41,511 nucleotides of DNA from NCBI RefSeq assembly GCF_000337775.1, contig NZ_AOLQ01000005.1, positions 1-41,511 on the forward strand, read 5' to 3'. The position numbers and the translations under genes were made by a program. This stretch comes from Haloarcula vallismortis ATCC 29715. Lineage in GTDB: Archaea > Halobacteriota > Halobacteria > Halobacteriales > Haloarculaceae. This document shows, piece after piece, positions 1 through 7,787 of the stretch. The notes beneath the pieces are model-generated. The model searched no databases, was not told the DNA's origin, and saw only the letters and a list, made by a program, of their open reading frames with translations. Position 1 is the first letter of the stretch. The number at the start of each line of letters is the position of its first letter.

Positions 1-8
1 TAGTGAGA

Positions 9-14
9 TTTATA
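9..14 (+). promoter_or_regulatory. TATA box of the sulfatase-family gene
   Basis: TTTATA centred about 27 nt before the ATG at 39. This is the spacing expected for a leaderless haloarchaeal transcript and supports that start codon. Confidence 0.6.
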
Positions 15-38
15 CCGACAACGTGATTCCGGTTAGAT

Positions 39-1373
39 ATGACCAGCGTCGCCCTGATTGTACTGGATACGCTCCGGAAGGACGCATTCGACAGACACTT
101 CCAGTGGCTTCCGGGAACGAACTTCGAGAACGCTTATGCGCCGAGTCACTACACTGTCCCCTCACACGCCTCGCTGTTCACTGGCCTCTACCCGAGCGAA
201 ACGGGCACAAACGCCAATTCACATCAGTTCACCCCGCCTAATCCCCCGCTTGCTCGCCGGCTCCAGATTGAGGGACTTGAAACACACGCGTTCAGCGCAA
301 ATGTTCAGATTTCTAGGCAGTTCGGCTGGGATCAGGGATTCGACAGATACAGCGGTTCCTGGAACTCCAAGCACGCCAACGCGACTGACGATATCTTCGA
401 GTGGAACGCGTTCATCCGGGAACATCGCGACGAGGGCCCACAGCGGTATGTCAAGGCGTTTTGGTCATGTCTCTCGGGCGAGTGCGACACGATCCCCAGC
501 CTCAAACACGGGCTAGAAATTAAATACCGGACACATACGGTGTCCGACTCTGGAGCACAGGAGGCGCTCTCGTACGTTCGTGGGACAGACTTCGCAGACG
601 ACGCCTTCCTCTTCATGAACCTGATGGAGGCACATGGACCATACAGACCACCCGAAGAGTACCGAACAGTGGAGTTCGATGAGATGCCCGGCTTCGCCGA
701 GTCTGTCCAAGAGGAACCGATTGACCAGACCGACGCTGAAACCATCCGACAGGCCTACGACGACTCAGTGCGGTATCTCTCCGAGAAGTACGAGGATATA
801 TTCGCGGAACTCCGCGATGAGTTTGACTACGTGATCACATTGGCCGACCACGGAGAGAACCTCGGTGAAAACGGAATCTGGGGCCACGGGCTGGGCCTTT
901 ATCCGGAGCTGACCCATGTCCCGCTGTCTATCTGGGGGATGGGCGGCAGGAAGACACGTGCGGAGACCGTCAGTCTCATTGACGTTCACCGGACGATACT
1001 GGAGATGGTCGGTGTAAACGATGACAGGCACGAGAGTCGCGGGCGAGACCTTCGGTCGCCAGTAGATCACGAACCGCAACTGACGGAGTATCTCGGCCTG
1101 AACATGTGGCGTGAGCAGAAACTGGAGGCAGCAGAAAAAGCCGACGAGTTCGCAACGTACGACCGGGAGCTGTACGGTATCGCCACAGCCGACAATTATT
1201 ACGGGTACGAGGACTTCGACGAGCGTTTCGTTGAATCCGGAACGACAACGCTGGAATCCCCCCGCGATCGGATGGAAGAACTGGTCGACGACCTTACTCG
1301 TCGGGAGAATGCGGACGAGATTGATGTCTCGGACTCGGTAATGGAGAGTCTCGAAGACCTGGGCTACGCTTGA
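39..1373 (+). CDS. Alkaline-phosphatase-superfamily 'sulfatase' with Thr at the nucleophile position
   Basis: A 444-aa enzyme of the sulfatase/phosphoglycerol transferase branch of the alkaline phosphatase superfamily. The N-terminal metal site (ALIVLDTLR, Asp10) and the C-terminal ligands (LADHGEN near residue 270, then WGHG) are present. At the place of the sulfatase C/S-x-P-x-R motif it has T39-V-P-S-H43, so there is no formylglycine precursor; Thr is the nucleophile in LtaS-type transferases. No signal peptide or membrane segment is visible, which suggests cytoplasmic action. A glycosyltransferase gene follows after about 40 nt, so transfer or removal of a phospho- or sulfo-group on a glycan precursor is a reasonable inference. 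Substrate unknown. The start is supported by the TATA box at 9-14. Confidence 0.8.
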   Translation: MTSVALIVLDTLRKDAFDRHFQWLPGTNFENAYAPSHYTVPSHASLFTGLYPSETGTNANSHQFTPPNPPLARRLQIEGLETHAFSANVQISRQFGWDQGFDRYSGSWNSKHANATDDIFEWNAFIREHRDEGPQRYVKAFWSCLSGECDTIPSLKHGLEIKYRTHTVSDSGAQEALSYVRGTDFADDAFLFMNLMEAHGPYRPPEEYRTVEFDEMPGFAESVQEEPIDQTDAETIRQAYDDSVRYLSEKYEDIFAELRDEFDYVITLADHGENLGENGIWGHGLGLYPELTHVPLSIWGMGGRKTRAETVSLIDVHRTILEMVGVNDDRHESRGRDLRSPVDHEPQLTEYLGLNMWREQKLEAAEKADEFATYDRELYGIATADNYYGYEDFDERFVESGTTTLESPRDRMEELVDDLTRRENADEIDVSDSVMESLEDLGYA

Positions 1374-1415
1374 GGTCGCAACCGTTTTGACTGGTCTCAT
1401 CGAAGGCCCACCACC

Positions 1416-2513
1416 GTGGATTCGTTGGACATTTGCTTCGTGGTGAATGCGGTCGGCGAAGGAAGCATCCCGGCGGAGATTGCGACGGCAGTGACACGGC
1501 ACACCGACCACACCGTCGACATTCTGACATGGTTCGACTCGGGGCAGTTCGCCGGCGAGGAACTACTGGACGTTCGGTCCCTTGACGCACCGGACACAGC
1601 GCTTGGTGTCGATTTAGCGACATACTGCCGTGCTGCGGACATCCTCTCGGAGTACGACCTCGTCCAAGCCCACCACAATCACTCTGCAGCATTTGCGAAG
1701 GCCATTGCGCGACGAGTTGGCGTACCGACCGTTTCCCGTGAGGGAAATACTCGCGATGGGTTCACTCGGAAGGGCCGGATAGCCAATGGTGTCACCAATC
1801 CGCTTGCCAGTCGTGTCGTCTGCATCTCAGAGAGCGTCTATCAGTCGTTCACCCGCTGGGAGCGGGCGATACTGCCCAAACGAAGGGTTCGACGAATTCC
1901 GAACGGCGTCCATCTGGACCGAATCGCCGAGACCGCACCTGCACTACCAGATGGTATCGCCCCCGCAGACAACGCTTTTGTCGTCGGCAATGCGGCTATG
2001 CTTCACGAACAGAAGGCCCAAGATACGTTGATTCGAGCCATCGCTGAACTGAACAAGCGAGCCGACCGACCGGTCGAGCTCGTCATTTGTGGCGGCGGAC
2101 CTGAACGATCACGTCTTGAATTGCTTGCCGAAACACTTGGCATCACATCGCGGATTCATTTTGCTGGTCTGGTCGAGCGCCGGGCCGTCTACGCTATGGC
2201 GAAGGCCGTTGACGCCTTCGCGATGCCGTCCCGCTGGGAAGGGTTTTGCTCGGCTGTCGCCGAGGCGCTGGCCGCAGAGACCGCGACAGTGCTATCGGAT
2301 ATCGAGACGTTCAGAGAGCTATACGACGGCGCGGCGCTGTATCATGAGGTCGACAACGTCGACGGCCTCACTGATTGCCTGGAGACGCTGCTGTCGGATA
2401 AATCACGTCGCGAGGCGCTCGCACGGGCAGGACGCAGCTTAGTTGAAGAGAAATACACGATCAAGACCGTCGCCCAGCAGTACGGTACACTGTACGACGA
2501 TATTGTTGAGTAG
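1416..2513 (+). CDS. GT4-type glycosyltransferase
   Basis: A 365-aa GT-B fold glycosyltransferase of the GT4 (glycosyl transferase group 1) family. The N-terminal half is the acceptor domain. The C-terminal half carries the nucleotide-sugar domain: NAAMLHEQKAQDTLIRA, then VICGGGPERSRLE, then the E-x7-E region around PSRWEGFCSAVAEALAA, where the first Glu normally contacts the donor. No membrane helix is evident, so it probably acts peripherally on lipid-linked or soluble glycans. The GTG start follows the sulfatase-family gene by 42 nt and the two are likely co-transcribed, implying one glycan pathway. Donor and acceptor cannot be read from sequence. The gene ends 2 nt before the stop of the convergent TrmB gene. 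Confidence 0.85.
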   Translation: MDSLDICFVVNAVGEGSIPAEIATAVTRHTDHTVDILTWFDSGQFAGEELLDVRSLDAPDTALGVDLATYCRAADILSEYDLVQAHHNHSAAFAKAIARRVGVPTVSREGNTRDGFTRKGRIANGVTNPLASRVVCISESVYQSFTRWERAILPKRRVRRIPNGVHLDRIAETAPALPDGIAPADNAFVVGNAAMLHEQKAQDTLIRAIAELNKRADRPVELVICGGGPERSRLELLAETLGITSRIHFAGLVERRAVYAMAKAVDAFAMPSRWEGFCSAVAEALAAETATVLSDIETFRELYDGAALYHEVDNVDGLTDCLETLLSDKSRREALARAGRSLVEEKYTIKTVAQQYGTLYDDIVE

Positions 2514-2515
2514 TC

Positions 2516-3358
2516 TCAGTTCGACTGCTCGACACTCTCGTACTCCCAGATCAGGTCGAAGTAGCGCTGCATCCCAGCGACGAACGAGCCGTTGTCGGTG
2601 ATTGCGGCCTGGCGCATGTGGTTCGGGACGTCCGGTTCCTCGACCAGTAGAATCGCCTCACCGGTGTCGTAGTCCATGCTCGGGTCAACGAGTGTCCCGC
2701 GCCAGGGGAGTCGCTCCGTGCTGAACCGCAGGTCGATTGTGGGATACTCCGTTTGCAGCCGGTCGACGATGTCAGCCTGGACAGCGGCTTTCTCCGCTGG
2801 TAGCTCGTCGGGATGCAGGAAGAGAACGCCGACCTCGACTCCGCGGTCAAGTGCCTCCGCCAGTGCGCGCTCGACGCTGTCGAGGTAGGCGAAGCTATTG
2901 GTGATGACGCGAAGCGTCTCTTCGGCGTCATTATACAGCCGTCTGGTTTCGCGTTCGCTCGGTTCGCCCACGTCGACGACGTGGAACAGTTCGGCCGTCG
3001 GCGAGATGTCCTCGCTGGCACGTTCGAAGCGCGGTTCGTACTCAGCGAGGAAGGCATCGCGGTAGGAGTCGATGTCTGCGGCGAACGATTCGTATGATTG
3101 CCTGCGGTTTTTGACGGCTCGGTCCAGAATTTCGCTAGGAGATTTCGGCTGGTACTCTTTGGGACGGCCGGGAATCACCTTGATGAAGCCGCGGTCGGAC
3201 AGCGACTCCAGCACGCCGTAGACGCGGGCCTTGGGGATGCTGCTCGCTTCTGCGAGATTCGGGGCCGTCGTTCGGCCGAGCGAGAGCAACTGTTCCAGCG
3301 CTGTCGCCTCGTATTCGGTCAGCCCGACCATGTCGAACACGTCCGCAGGGTCGCTCAT
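2516..3358 (-). CDS. TrmB-family transcriptional regulator
   Basis: A 280-aa regulator. Residues about 10-75 form a TrmB winged helix (GLTEYEATALEQLLSLG, then SSIPKARVYGVLESLSDRG, then GRPKEYQP). A short coiled segment follows, then a C-terminal effector domain (about 110-275) with the LRVITNSFAYL and GVEVGVLFLHPDE stretches of PLD-like TrmB sensor domains. It is shorter than Halobacterium TrmB and lacks an obvious maltose-binding-type domain, so the ligand may differ. A TATA-like TTTTACAT at 3381-3388 (minus strand) places transcription start at the ATG, so the gene is probably leaderless. An inverted repeat fitting the published TrmB consensus lies upstream at 3433-3453, suggesting autoregulation together with the divergent 35-aa gene. 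Confidence 0.85.
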   Translation of the reverse strand: MSDPADVFDMVGLTEYEATALEQLLSLGRTTAPNLAEASSIPKARVYGVLESLSDRGFIKVIPGRPKEYQPKSPSEILDRAVKNRRQSYESFAADIDSYRDAFLAEYEPRFERASEDISPTAELFHVVDVGEPSERETRRLYNDAEETLRVITNSFAYLDSVERALAEALDRGVEVGVLFLHPDELPAEKAAVQADIVDRLQTEYPTIDLRFSTERLPWRGTLVDPSMDYDTGEAILLVEEPDVPNHMRQAAITDNGSFVAGMQRYFDLIWEYESVEQSN

Positions 3359-3432
3359 ACACGCCCATGTGTGGCAGGGGATGTAAAACGCGTCGCCCGG
3401 CGCCGGAATCTATTAGTGGGTGGCGGCAAGTA

Positions 3433-3453
3433 GTTACTCGCAGAGTGAGTAAC
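3433..3453. promoter_or_regulatory. TrmB-like operator (TACT-N8-GAGTA)
   Basis: Perfect inverted repeat GTTACTC-N7-GAGTAAC. It contains TACT-N8-GAGTA, which fits the TACT-N7/8-GAGTA motif reported for Halobacterium TrmB. It abuts the ATG of the 35-aa gene at 3454 and lies about 75 nt upstream of the divergent TrmB-type gene. Binding would probably block the small gene and could activate or repress the regulator gene. Seen in sequence; assignment to this regulator is inference. Confidence 0.6.
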
Positions 3454-3561
3454 ATGACTGCGACATCCCAGACCGAAGACGACGATCACCTGGCAGACAT
3501 CGAAGACGGCTGTGGCTGTACGGAGGTCTGGGAACACATGAGCGAGCAACGCGACGACTGA
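3454..3561 (+). CDS. 35-aa acidic small protein with CGC motif
   Basis: A very acidic 35-residue protein (starts MTATSQTEDDDH, ends MSEQRDD) with a central DGCGCTEVWEHM segment. The Cys-x-Cys plus nearby His could bind a metal or be redox active. The ATG follows directly after the inverted repeat at 3433-3453. An AT-rich ATCTATTAG near 3408-3416 may be its TATA box, giving a short leader that includes the repeat. The composition matches haloarchaeal coding DNA and the divergent promoter argues for a real gene. Function unknown; a link to the TrmB regulator is inferred from position only. Confidence 0.6.
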   Translation: MTATSQTEDDDHLADIEDGCGCTEVWEHMSEQRDD

Positions 3562-3687
3562 CACGGCTGGTGTCAGCTATTGCTGACTGTCACCGCTCGT
3601 TCACCGCCGACTGGGAGAATCTGACCCGAAACCCCGCACGCGGCCAGACCCGCATTTATTTGTCTTCGCGTGGATGAGGTTGAGTCG

Positions 3688-4734
3688 ATGGCCGACCGCG
3701 ACGACGTCTGTATACTGTTGCCGACATTCAACGAGGCAGAGACTATCGAGTCGGTCGTGTCCGGGTTTCGCGAGCAGGGCTTTACCAACGTTCTCGTCAT
3801 CGACGGCGGCTCGACCGACGGGACACAGGAACTCGCCGAATCGGCCGGCGCACAGGTCGTCGAACAGTCCGGCTCGGGGAAGGGACAGGCCGTCAGGGAG
3901 GCGGTGGCGCGTCACATCGACCAGCCGTACGTCCTGATGGCCGACGGCGACGCGACCTATCGGCCCGATGAAGCGGACAGGCTCCTCGAACCGCTGTTGT
4001 CAGGTCAGGCCGCCCACGTCATCGGAAACCGGTTCGCGGATATGCGACCCGGCGCGATGACGAAACTGAACCAGATCGGCAACCGCATCATCAACAGTGC
4101 CTTCGAAACGATTCACGGGCGGGACCTCACTGATATCCTCTCTGGCTATCGAGCCTTTACGCGTCAATCCTTCCAGCGGAGTTCGCTGACGGCATCGGGC
4201 TTCGGTATCGAGACAGAGATGGCTGTCGAGTGTGTCAAACACAACATCTCGACGGCGGTGGTCCCAATCACCTACCAGCCCAGGCCCGACGAGTCTGACA
4301 CGAACCTCCGCCCGTTCCGGGACGGCGCGACGATTATCCTGACGCTGTACCAGATGGCAAAGACGAACAATCCGCTGTTTTACTTCGGGAGCGTCGGCCT
4401 CGGGAGCACTGTGGTCGGATTCCTGCTTGGCGCGTACGTGGCCTACGACTGGGTTGTCAACAGTATCTCACACGAGGTGATTGCAGTTGTCGGCTCGTTC
4501 GCCATTCTGCTGGGGATTCAGCTCCTCATGTTTGGCGTCCTGTCCGATATGCTCGTGGCGGTAAACCGTGAACAGACACGCCGGCTGGAGGACATTGCCG
4601 TCCAACTCACACACGAGAGCCGCGACCAGCCGGCCGACGTGTTCGCCGACCAGCAGGTTGGTGACACGGAGGGGACCGGAGACAGCGACACAGCGACGAA
4701 GCCGGCGGTATCCCCGAACCAGCCCGACGAGTGA
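3688..4734 (+). CDS. aglJ: AglJ-type dolichyl-phosphate glycosyltransferase (GT2)
   Basis: A 348-aa membrane-linked GT-A enzyme resembling Haloferax AglJ, which puts the first hexose on dolichol phosphate for N-glycosylation. The N-terminus has CILLPTFNEAETI and VIDGGSTDGT; LMADGDATYRPDEAD supplies the metal- and donor-binding Asp residues; GNRFADMRPGAM and ILSGYRAF follow, as in dolichol-phosphate mannosyl/glucosyl synthases. Two C-terminal transmembrane helices (about residues 232-257 and 268-290) anchor it, and the tail is acidic and cytoplasmic. A GTG start at 3670 is possible, but the ATG at 3688 (MADRDD) places the beta-1 strand at the usual distance. No other agl genes are adjacent, although a GT4 gene lies 1.2 kb upstream. 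Confidence 0.8.
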   Translation: MADRDDVCILLPTFNEAETIESVVSGFREQGFTNVLVIDGGSTDGTQELAESAGAQVVEQSGSGKGQAVREAVARHIDQPYVLMADGDATYRPDEADRLLEPLLSGQAAHVIGNRFADMRPGAMTKLNQIGNRIINSAFETIHGRDLTDILSGYRAFTRQSFQRSSLTASGFGIETEMAVECVKHNISTAVVPITYQPRPDESDTNLRPFRDGATIILTLYQMAKTNNPLFYFGSVGLGSTVVGFLLGAYVAYDWVVNSISHEVIAVVGSFAILLGIQLLMFGVLSDMLVAVNREQTRRLEDIAVQLTHESRDQPADVFADQQVGDTEGTGDSDTATKPAVSPNQPDE

Positions 4735-4735
4735 T

Positions 4736-5062
4736 TTAGAACGGGACCAGCGCACGGAGCTGGGAGAGAATACTGTTTCTGGTGGCTTCCCGTTTGCGTT
4801 CGAATATCGGATGGAGATCGTTGAGTAGTTCCTGCTCGTTGTCGAACTCCGTGGCGTTCGTCTCGTCGAGCGCCTCGGCGACGGTCATCGAGTGGCCCGA
4901 CGCGTCGAACGGGACTGTGATGTGGCCGGCGGCGTCCCGGACCTCTCTCGCGGTCGCGGGATACTCGATGTCCACGTCCGACAGGCGGGCGTCGAGTGCT
5001 GCGATACCGAACTCGATGACGTCTGGCTCGTCGCTGTTATCGGCTGGTGGCCGTACTCCCAT
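4736..5062 (-). CDS. DUF5789-like small haloarchaeal protein
   Basis: A 108-aa acidic protein beginning MGVRPPADNSDEP. It has VIEFGIAALDARLSD, then YPATAREVRDAAG, then PFDASGHSM, and a C-terminal ERKREATRNSILSQLRALVPF helix. This layout matches my memory of the DUF5789 family; no biochemical function is known. An upstream in-frame extension exists but runs out of frame through the HxlR gene and is rejected. It converges with aglJ, the stops being 1 nt apart, and lies 46 nt downstream of the HxlR gene on the same strand, so the two may be co-transcribed. Confidence 0.65.
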   Translation of the reverse strand: MGVRPPADNSDEPDVIEFGIAALDARLSDVDIEYPATAREVRDAAGHITVPFDASGHSMTVAEALDETNATEFDNEQELLNDLHPIFERKREATRNSILSQLRALVPF

Positions 5063-5108
5063 TGATGAAGCGATGGGGCCGGGGGATAGAAAAGTCTGCG
5101 TTGTCCAG

Positions 5109-5456
5109 TCAGTTCTTGCACCCGGCCAGCCACTCCTCAGCCCAGTCCTCGATTTCGTCGAACACCGGACAGAGGGATTCACCCTTGGACGTGAGCCGAT
5201 AGTACGTCGCGACTGGCGCGTCCTCTTCGAGCCGCCGGGCGACAAAGTCCATCTCCTGAAGATCGTCGAGGACCCGCGAAAGGGTGCGAGAGCTGGCGTC
5301 GGTGGCGCGTTTGAGCTCGTTGAACCGCTGTTCGCCGTTCTGGAGTTCGTGAAGTACAACCAGTCGCCAGCGCGACCCGATCTGTTCCAGCGATTCGATG
5401 ACGGCACACGGCCCGCTCTCTTCCTCCTCTGCGGCACTGAATACTTCAGATGACAT
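5109..5456 (-). CDS. HxlR-family winged-helix regulator
   Basis: A 115-aa HxlR/MarR-like regulator. It has GPCAVIESLEQIGSRW (N-terminal helix with Cys17), the recognition region RFNELKRATDASSRTLSRVLDDLQ, and the wing YYRLTSKGESL. Cys17 lies where redox-sensing HxlR proteins such as HypR and YodB carry their reactive Cys; Cys96 and Cys113 are also present, so thiol or quinone sensing is plausible. The gene is divergent from a DoxX gene, a recurrent pairing for this family. The 68-bp gap holds a perfect 6-bp-arm inverted repeat at 5499-5514, the likely operator. Family assignment is strong; the inducer is inferred. Confidence 0.87.
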   Translation of the reverse strand: MSSEVFSAAEEEESGPCAVIESLEQIGSRWRLVVLHELQNGEQRFNELKRATDASSRTLSRVLDDLQEMDFVARRLEEDAPVATYYRLTSKGESLCPVFDEIEDWAEEWLAGCKN

Positions 5457-5498
5457 CGGTGTTATCTAGTATCCCCATTGTCCGGGAACGTACAAATA

Positions 5499-5514
5499 GG
5501 TTCGCATACGAACC
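5499..5514. promoter_or_regulatory. Inverted repeat between HxlR and DoxX genes
   Basis: GGTTCG-CATA-CGAACC, perfect 6-bp arms with a 4-nt spacer. An AT-rich CAAATA box lies immediately to its left (about 5492-5498). For the DoxX transcript the repeat sits between the TATA box and the start site, a repression position. For the hxlR-type gene it lies just upstream of the same box read on the other strand. Confidence 0.6.
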
Positions 5515-5524
5515 AAGTAACGTA

Positions 5525-5593
5525 ATGAAACCACCAATCGCGGTTCGACAGTCTCGTAGTGAAACAACCCCTTCGCTGGAGGTGAGCGTCTGA
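5525..5593 (+). CDS. 22-aa leader micro-ORF preceding DoxX
   Basis: ATG at 5525 opens a 22-codon frame (MKPPIAVRQS to LEVSV) whose TGA overlaps the DoxX ATG (TGATG at 5591-5595). The start lies about 29 nt from the CAAATA box, as expected for a leaderless transcript. A perfect Shine-Dalgarno match, GGAGGTGA at 5578-5585, lies inside the micro-ORF and serves DoxX. Translation of the micro-ORF and coupling to DoxX are inferred; peptide function unknown. Confidence 0.45.
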   Translation: MKPPIAVRQSRSETTPSLEVSV

Positions 5594-6012
5594 TGGCGTT
5601 CGAGGCCGCCGGGGCGGCCGAACTGTTCCTGCTGGGACGAATCCTGTTCGGTGGCGTCCTCGCCTTCATGGGCCTGAATCACTTCCAGAACGCTGGACAG
5701 ATGACACCCTACGCGGAAGCGAAGGGGCTCCCGGCACCCGCGGCGTCGGTCTACGCGAGCGGCGGGTTACTTCTCATCAGCGGTGTCCTCGTCATCGTCG
5801 GTGCGTACCCCGTTATCGCAGCCGGGGCGCTGGCGACGTTCCTCGTCGCCTCCGCCGTCATGATGCACAACTTCTGGGCGGTCCCGGACGATCAGGTACA
5901 GGACGAGATGACGCAGTTCCTCAAGAACATCGCTCTCGCCGGCGGCGCGGTGTCGCTGCTTGCGGTGGCTGGTACGTCGTGGCCGTACAGCGTCGGCATG
6001 ACTCTCTTCTGA
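5593..6012 (+). CDS. DoxX-family membrane protein
   Basis: A 139-aa integral membrane protein with four hydrophobic helices (about residues 8-28, 45-70, 72-95, 115-135) and the DoxX signature FMGLNHFQNAGQMTPYAEAKGLP. The family is linked to quinone/thiol redox handling or terminal oxidase accessory roles, but activity is mostly undefined. The start is fixed by GGAGGTGA at 5578-5585, seven nt before the ATG, a rare strong ribosome site in this window. Expression is probably under the divergent HxlR regulator through the 5499-5514 repeat. Confidence 0.85.
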   Translation: MAFEAAGAAELFLLGRILFGGVLAFMGLNHFQNAGQMTPYAEAKGLPAPAASVYASGGLLLISGVLVIVGAYPVIAAGALATFLVASAVMMHNFWAVPDDQVQDEMTQFLKNIALAGGAVSLLAVAGTSWPYSVGMTLF

Positions 6013-6128
6013 GGTCCCGCGTCGATCACAGCCCGGTTGCCTGCGGCCGGCTCGCGTTCCGCCCGTCACTGTTCGGGAGTGACACCTGTCGCCATCCATA
6101 AGCCGTCCCGTACCTGAACTGTGCGTGA

Positions 6129-7787
6129 ATGATGCAGTCGCTGCCGACGCCTGCCATGCCCGCGTGGCTCCCGTGGCAGGAAGCGGCCGTCCTCGCAGTG
6201 GTGCTTGTCATACTCCATGCCGTCCGCCGGTTCTCGGACGTACGACTCGGGGACAAGATACGGGCGCGACTCCTCCTCGGCGTCCCGTGGGGGACGCTGC
6301 TGACGATTGCGGGCGTCGCGGCGGTGTACCTGTTCTTGCAGGGCGCGTGGTGGCATCCGCGGGACCCGCTCGTGACTCCGTTCCGGACGTGGTCGTACTT
6401 CTACCCGTTTGGGATGCTCACCGGTGCGTTCACCCACGGCAGTCAGGGGCACATCACGGGGAATCTCATGGGTACACTGGTGTACGGAACGGTCGCGGAG
6501 TACGTCTGGGGACACTACCCTCGCAAGCGCGGTGTCCAGACCTTCACCTCGCTTCGAACGAACCCGTGTACCCGAATTCTGGCCGTTCCCGCCGCGATGT
6601 TCGTTGTGGGCGTGTTCTCCGCGGTGTTCGCTATCGGACCGATTGTGGGCTTTTCCGGCGTGGTGTTTGCCATTGCCGGGTTCGCGCTCGTGACGCGGCC
6701 GACGCTGTTTCTCGGTGCGTTTCTCGGAACCCGCGTGCTCGATCTCCTGTACTCGGCGCTTCGCTATCCGGTGTCGACGGCCGCTGGGCAGACCCGCTTC
6801 GTGACGCCGTGGTGGTCCACCATCGCCATCCAGGGGCACGCTATCGGCATTCTGGCAGGCGTCGTCGTGGGGATCGCGCTGTTGCGGAGTCGTGACGAAC
6901 ACCCAGACACGCTCCGGGTGTTCTTTGCGACGCTCGTGTTCGCCGTCGCACAGGGTCTCTGGGCGGTGTACATACCGCTTGGTGGTGGCCGATTTCGGTT
7001 GTTCCGGTGGGCCGGGACGGCACTGGTGTTTATCCTCGCACTTGTCGTCGCCGCGGCGACCGTCGGCTCTGACCGGCGTTTTCGCCCGTCGTTCGACCGT
7101 CACCCGGCGTCACTCGCGGTAGTAGTGCTGCTCGTCGTCCTCGGCGCACTGAGTCTCGCTGCCGTCCCGACGAACGTCGTCGACTTGCAGACGGACCAGC
7201 TCCCCGAAGACGGCATCGAAGTCAGAGACTACGTGGTGACCTACGACGAGAACACCCCGAACGCGTACTTCGAGCGTATCTGGGTTCCAACGCAGCAGGC
7301 AGGGACGAGCGTCAACGCCAGCGGCGTCATCGTTGCTAGCGCAGAACGGGAGATCTGGATCGCCGCCGTCCAGCCCGGCCAGCTCGCCGTCAACGGTCGG
7401 GAGCGGGTCACGGTCGGTGGGGCGACCTGGCGCGAGTCGGTCTACGCGAACCGGACGGACTGGTCGGTGCTCGGCAATTCCAGCGTCTATCGGGTCCAAC
7501 TCAGGCGCGATGGCGGCCAGCCCCGCACAGCCTACACCTCAGAGCCGTCGACGGCGGACGTGATACTGGACGGACGGAACGTGACGGTGGCGGCCCGCGA
7601 CAACGGGTTCGATGTGGTCGTAACACGGGGGAACGAAACGGTCGGGCAGGCACCGCTTCCGTCGAACATGAGGCGGACGCGGGTCGGCGGGCTGACCTTC
7701 GAGCGGAACCGCTCGCGGCTGTACGCGCGGACCGACGGCACCCGCGTCAAAATCGCCGAACGTCGCCAGAAGGCCTCGGAGAGCTAG
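6129..7787 (+). CDS. Rhomboid intramembrane serine protease with C-terminal soluble domain
   Basis: A 552-aa rhomboid. The catalytic core shows FTHGSQGHITGN (His103, His108, Asn112), the GFSG nucleophile motif (Ser176) and the paired His237 in AIQGHAIG, all within predicted helices. Several more helices run to about residue 350. After a final helix (about 331-350) a roughly 200-residue beta-rich, non-membrane domain follows, with no recognised family. This makes the protein more than twice the usual rhomboid length. A CCATAAG box near 6096-6104 supports a leaderless start at 6129. Its TAG overlaps the stop codon of the convergent methyltransferase gene. Confidence 0.85.
   Translation: MMQSLPTPAMPAWLPWQEAAVLAVVLVILHAVRRFSDVRLGDKIRARLLLGVPWGTLLTIAGVAAVYLFLQGAWWHPRDPLVTPFRTWSYFYPFGMLTGAFTHGSQGHITGNLMGTLVYGTVAEYVWGHYPRKRGVQTFTSLRTNPCTRILAVPAAMFVVGVFSAVFAIGPIVGFSGVVFAIAGFALVTRPTLFLGAFLGTRVLDLLYSALRYPVSTAAGQTRFVTPWWSTIAIQGHAIGILAGVVVGIALLRSRDEHPDTLRVFFATLVFAVAQGLWAVYIPLGGGRFRLFRWAGTALVFILALVVAAATVGSDRRFRPSFDRHPASLAVVVLLVVLGALSLAAVPTNVVDLQTDQLPEDGIEVRDYVVTYDENTPNAYFERIWVPTQQAGTSVNASGVIVASAEREIWIAAVQPGQLAVNGRERVTVGGATWRESVYANRTDWSVLGNSSVYRVQLRRDGGQPRTAYTSEPSTADVILDGRNVTVAARDNGFDVVVTRGNETVGQAPLPSNMRRTRVGGLTFERNRSRLYARTDGTRVKIAERRQKASES

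Noticed and set aside
4736..5437. Long minus-strand frame (233 aa) covering the DUF5789-like gene
   Set aside because: Its first half runs out of frame through the HxlR gene and has an Arg/Pro-rich composition; only the part from ATG 5062 is real.
6066..7103. 345-aa minus-strand frame opposite the rhomboid gene
   Set aside because: Very rich in Arg/His/Glu without any family signal; it is a shadow of the rhomboid coding strand.
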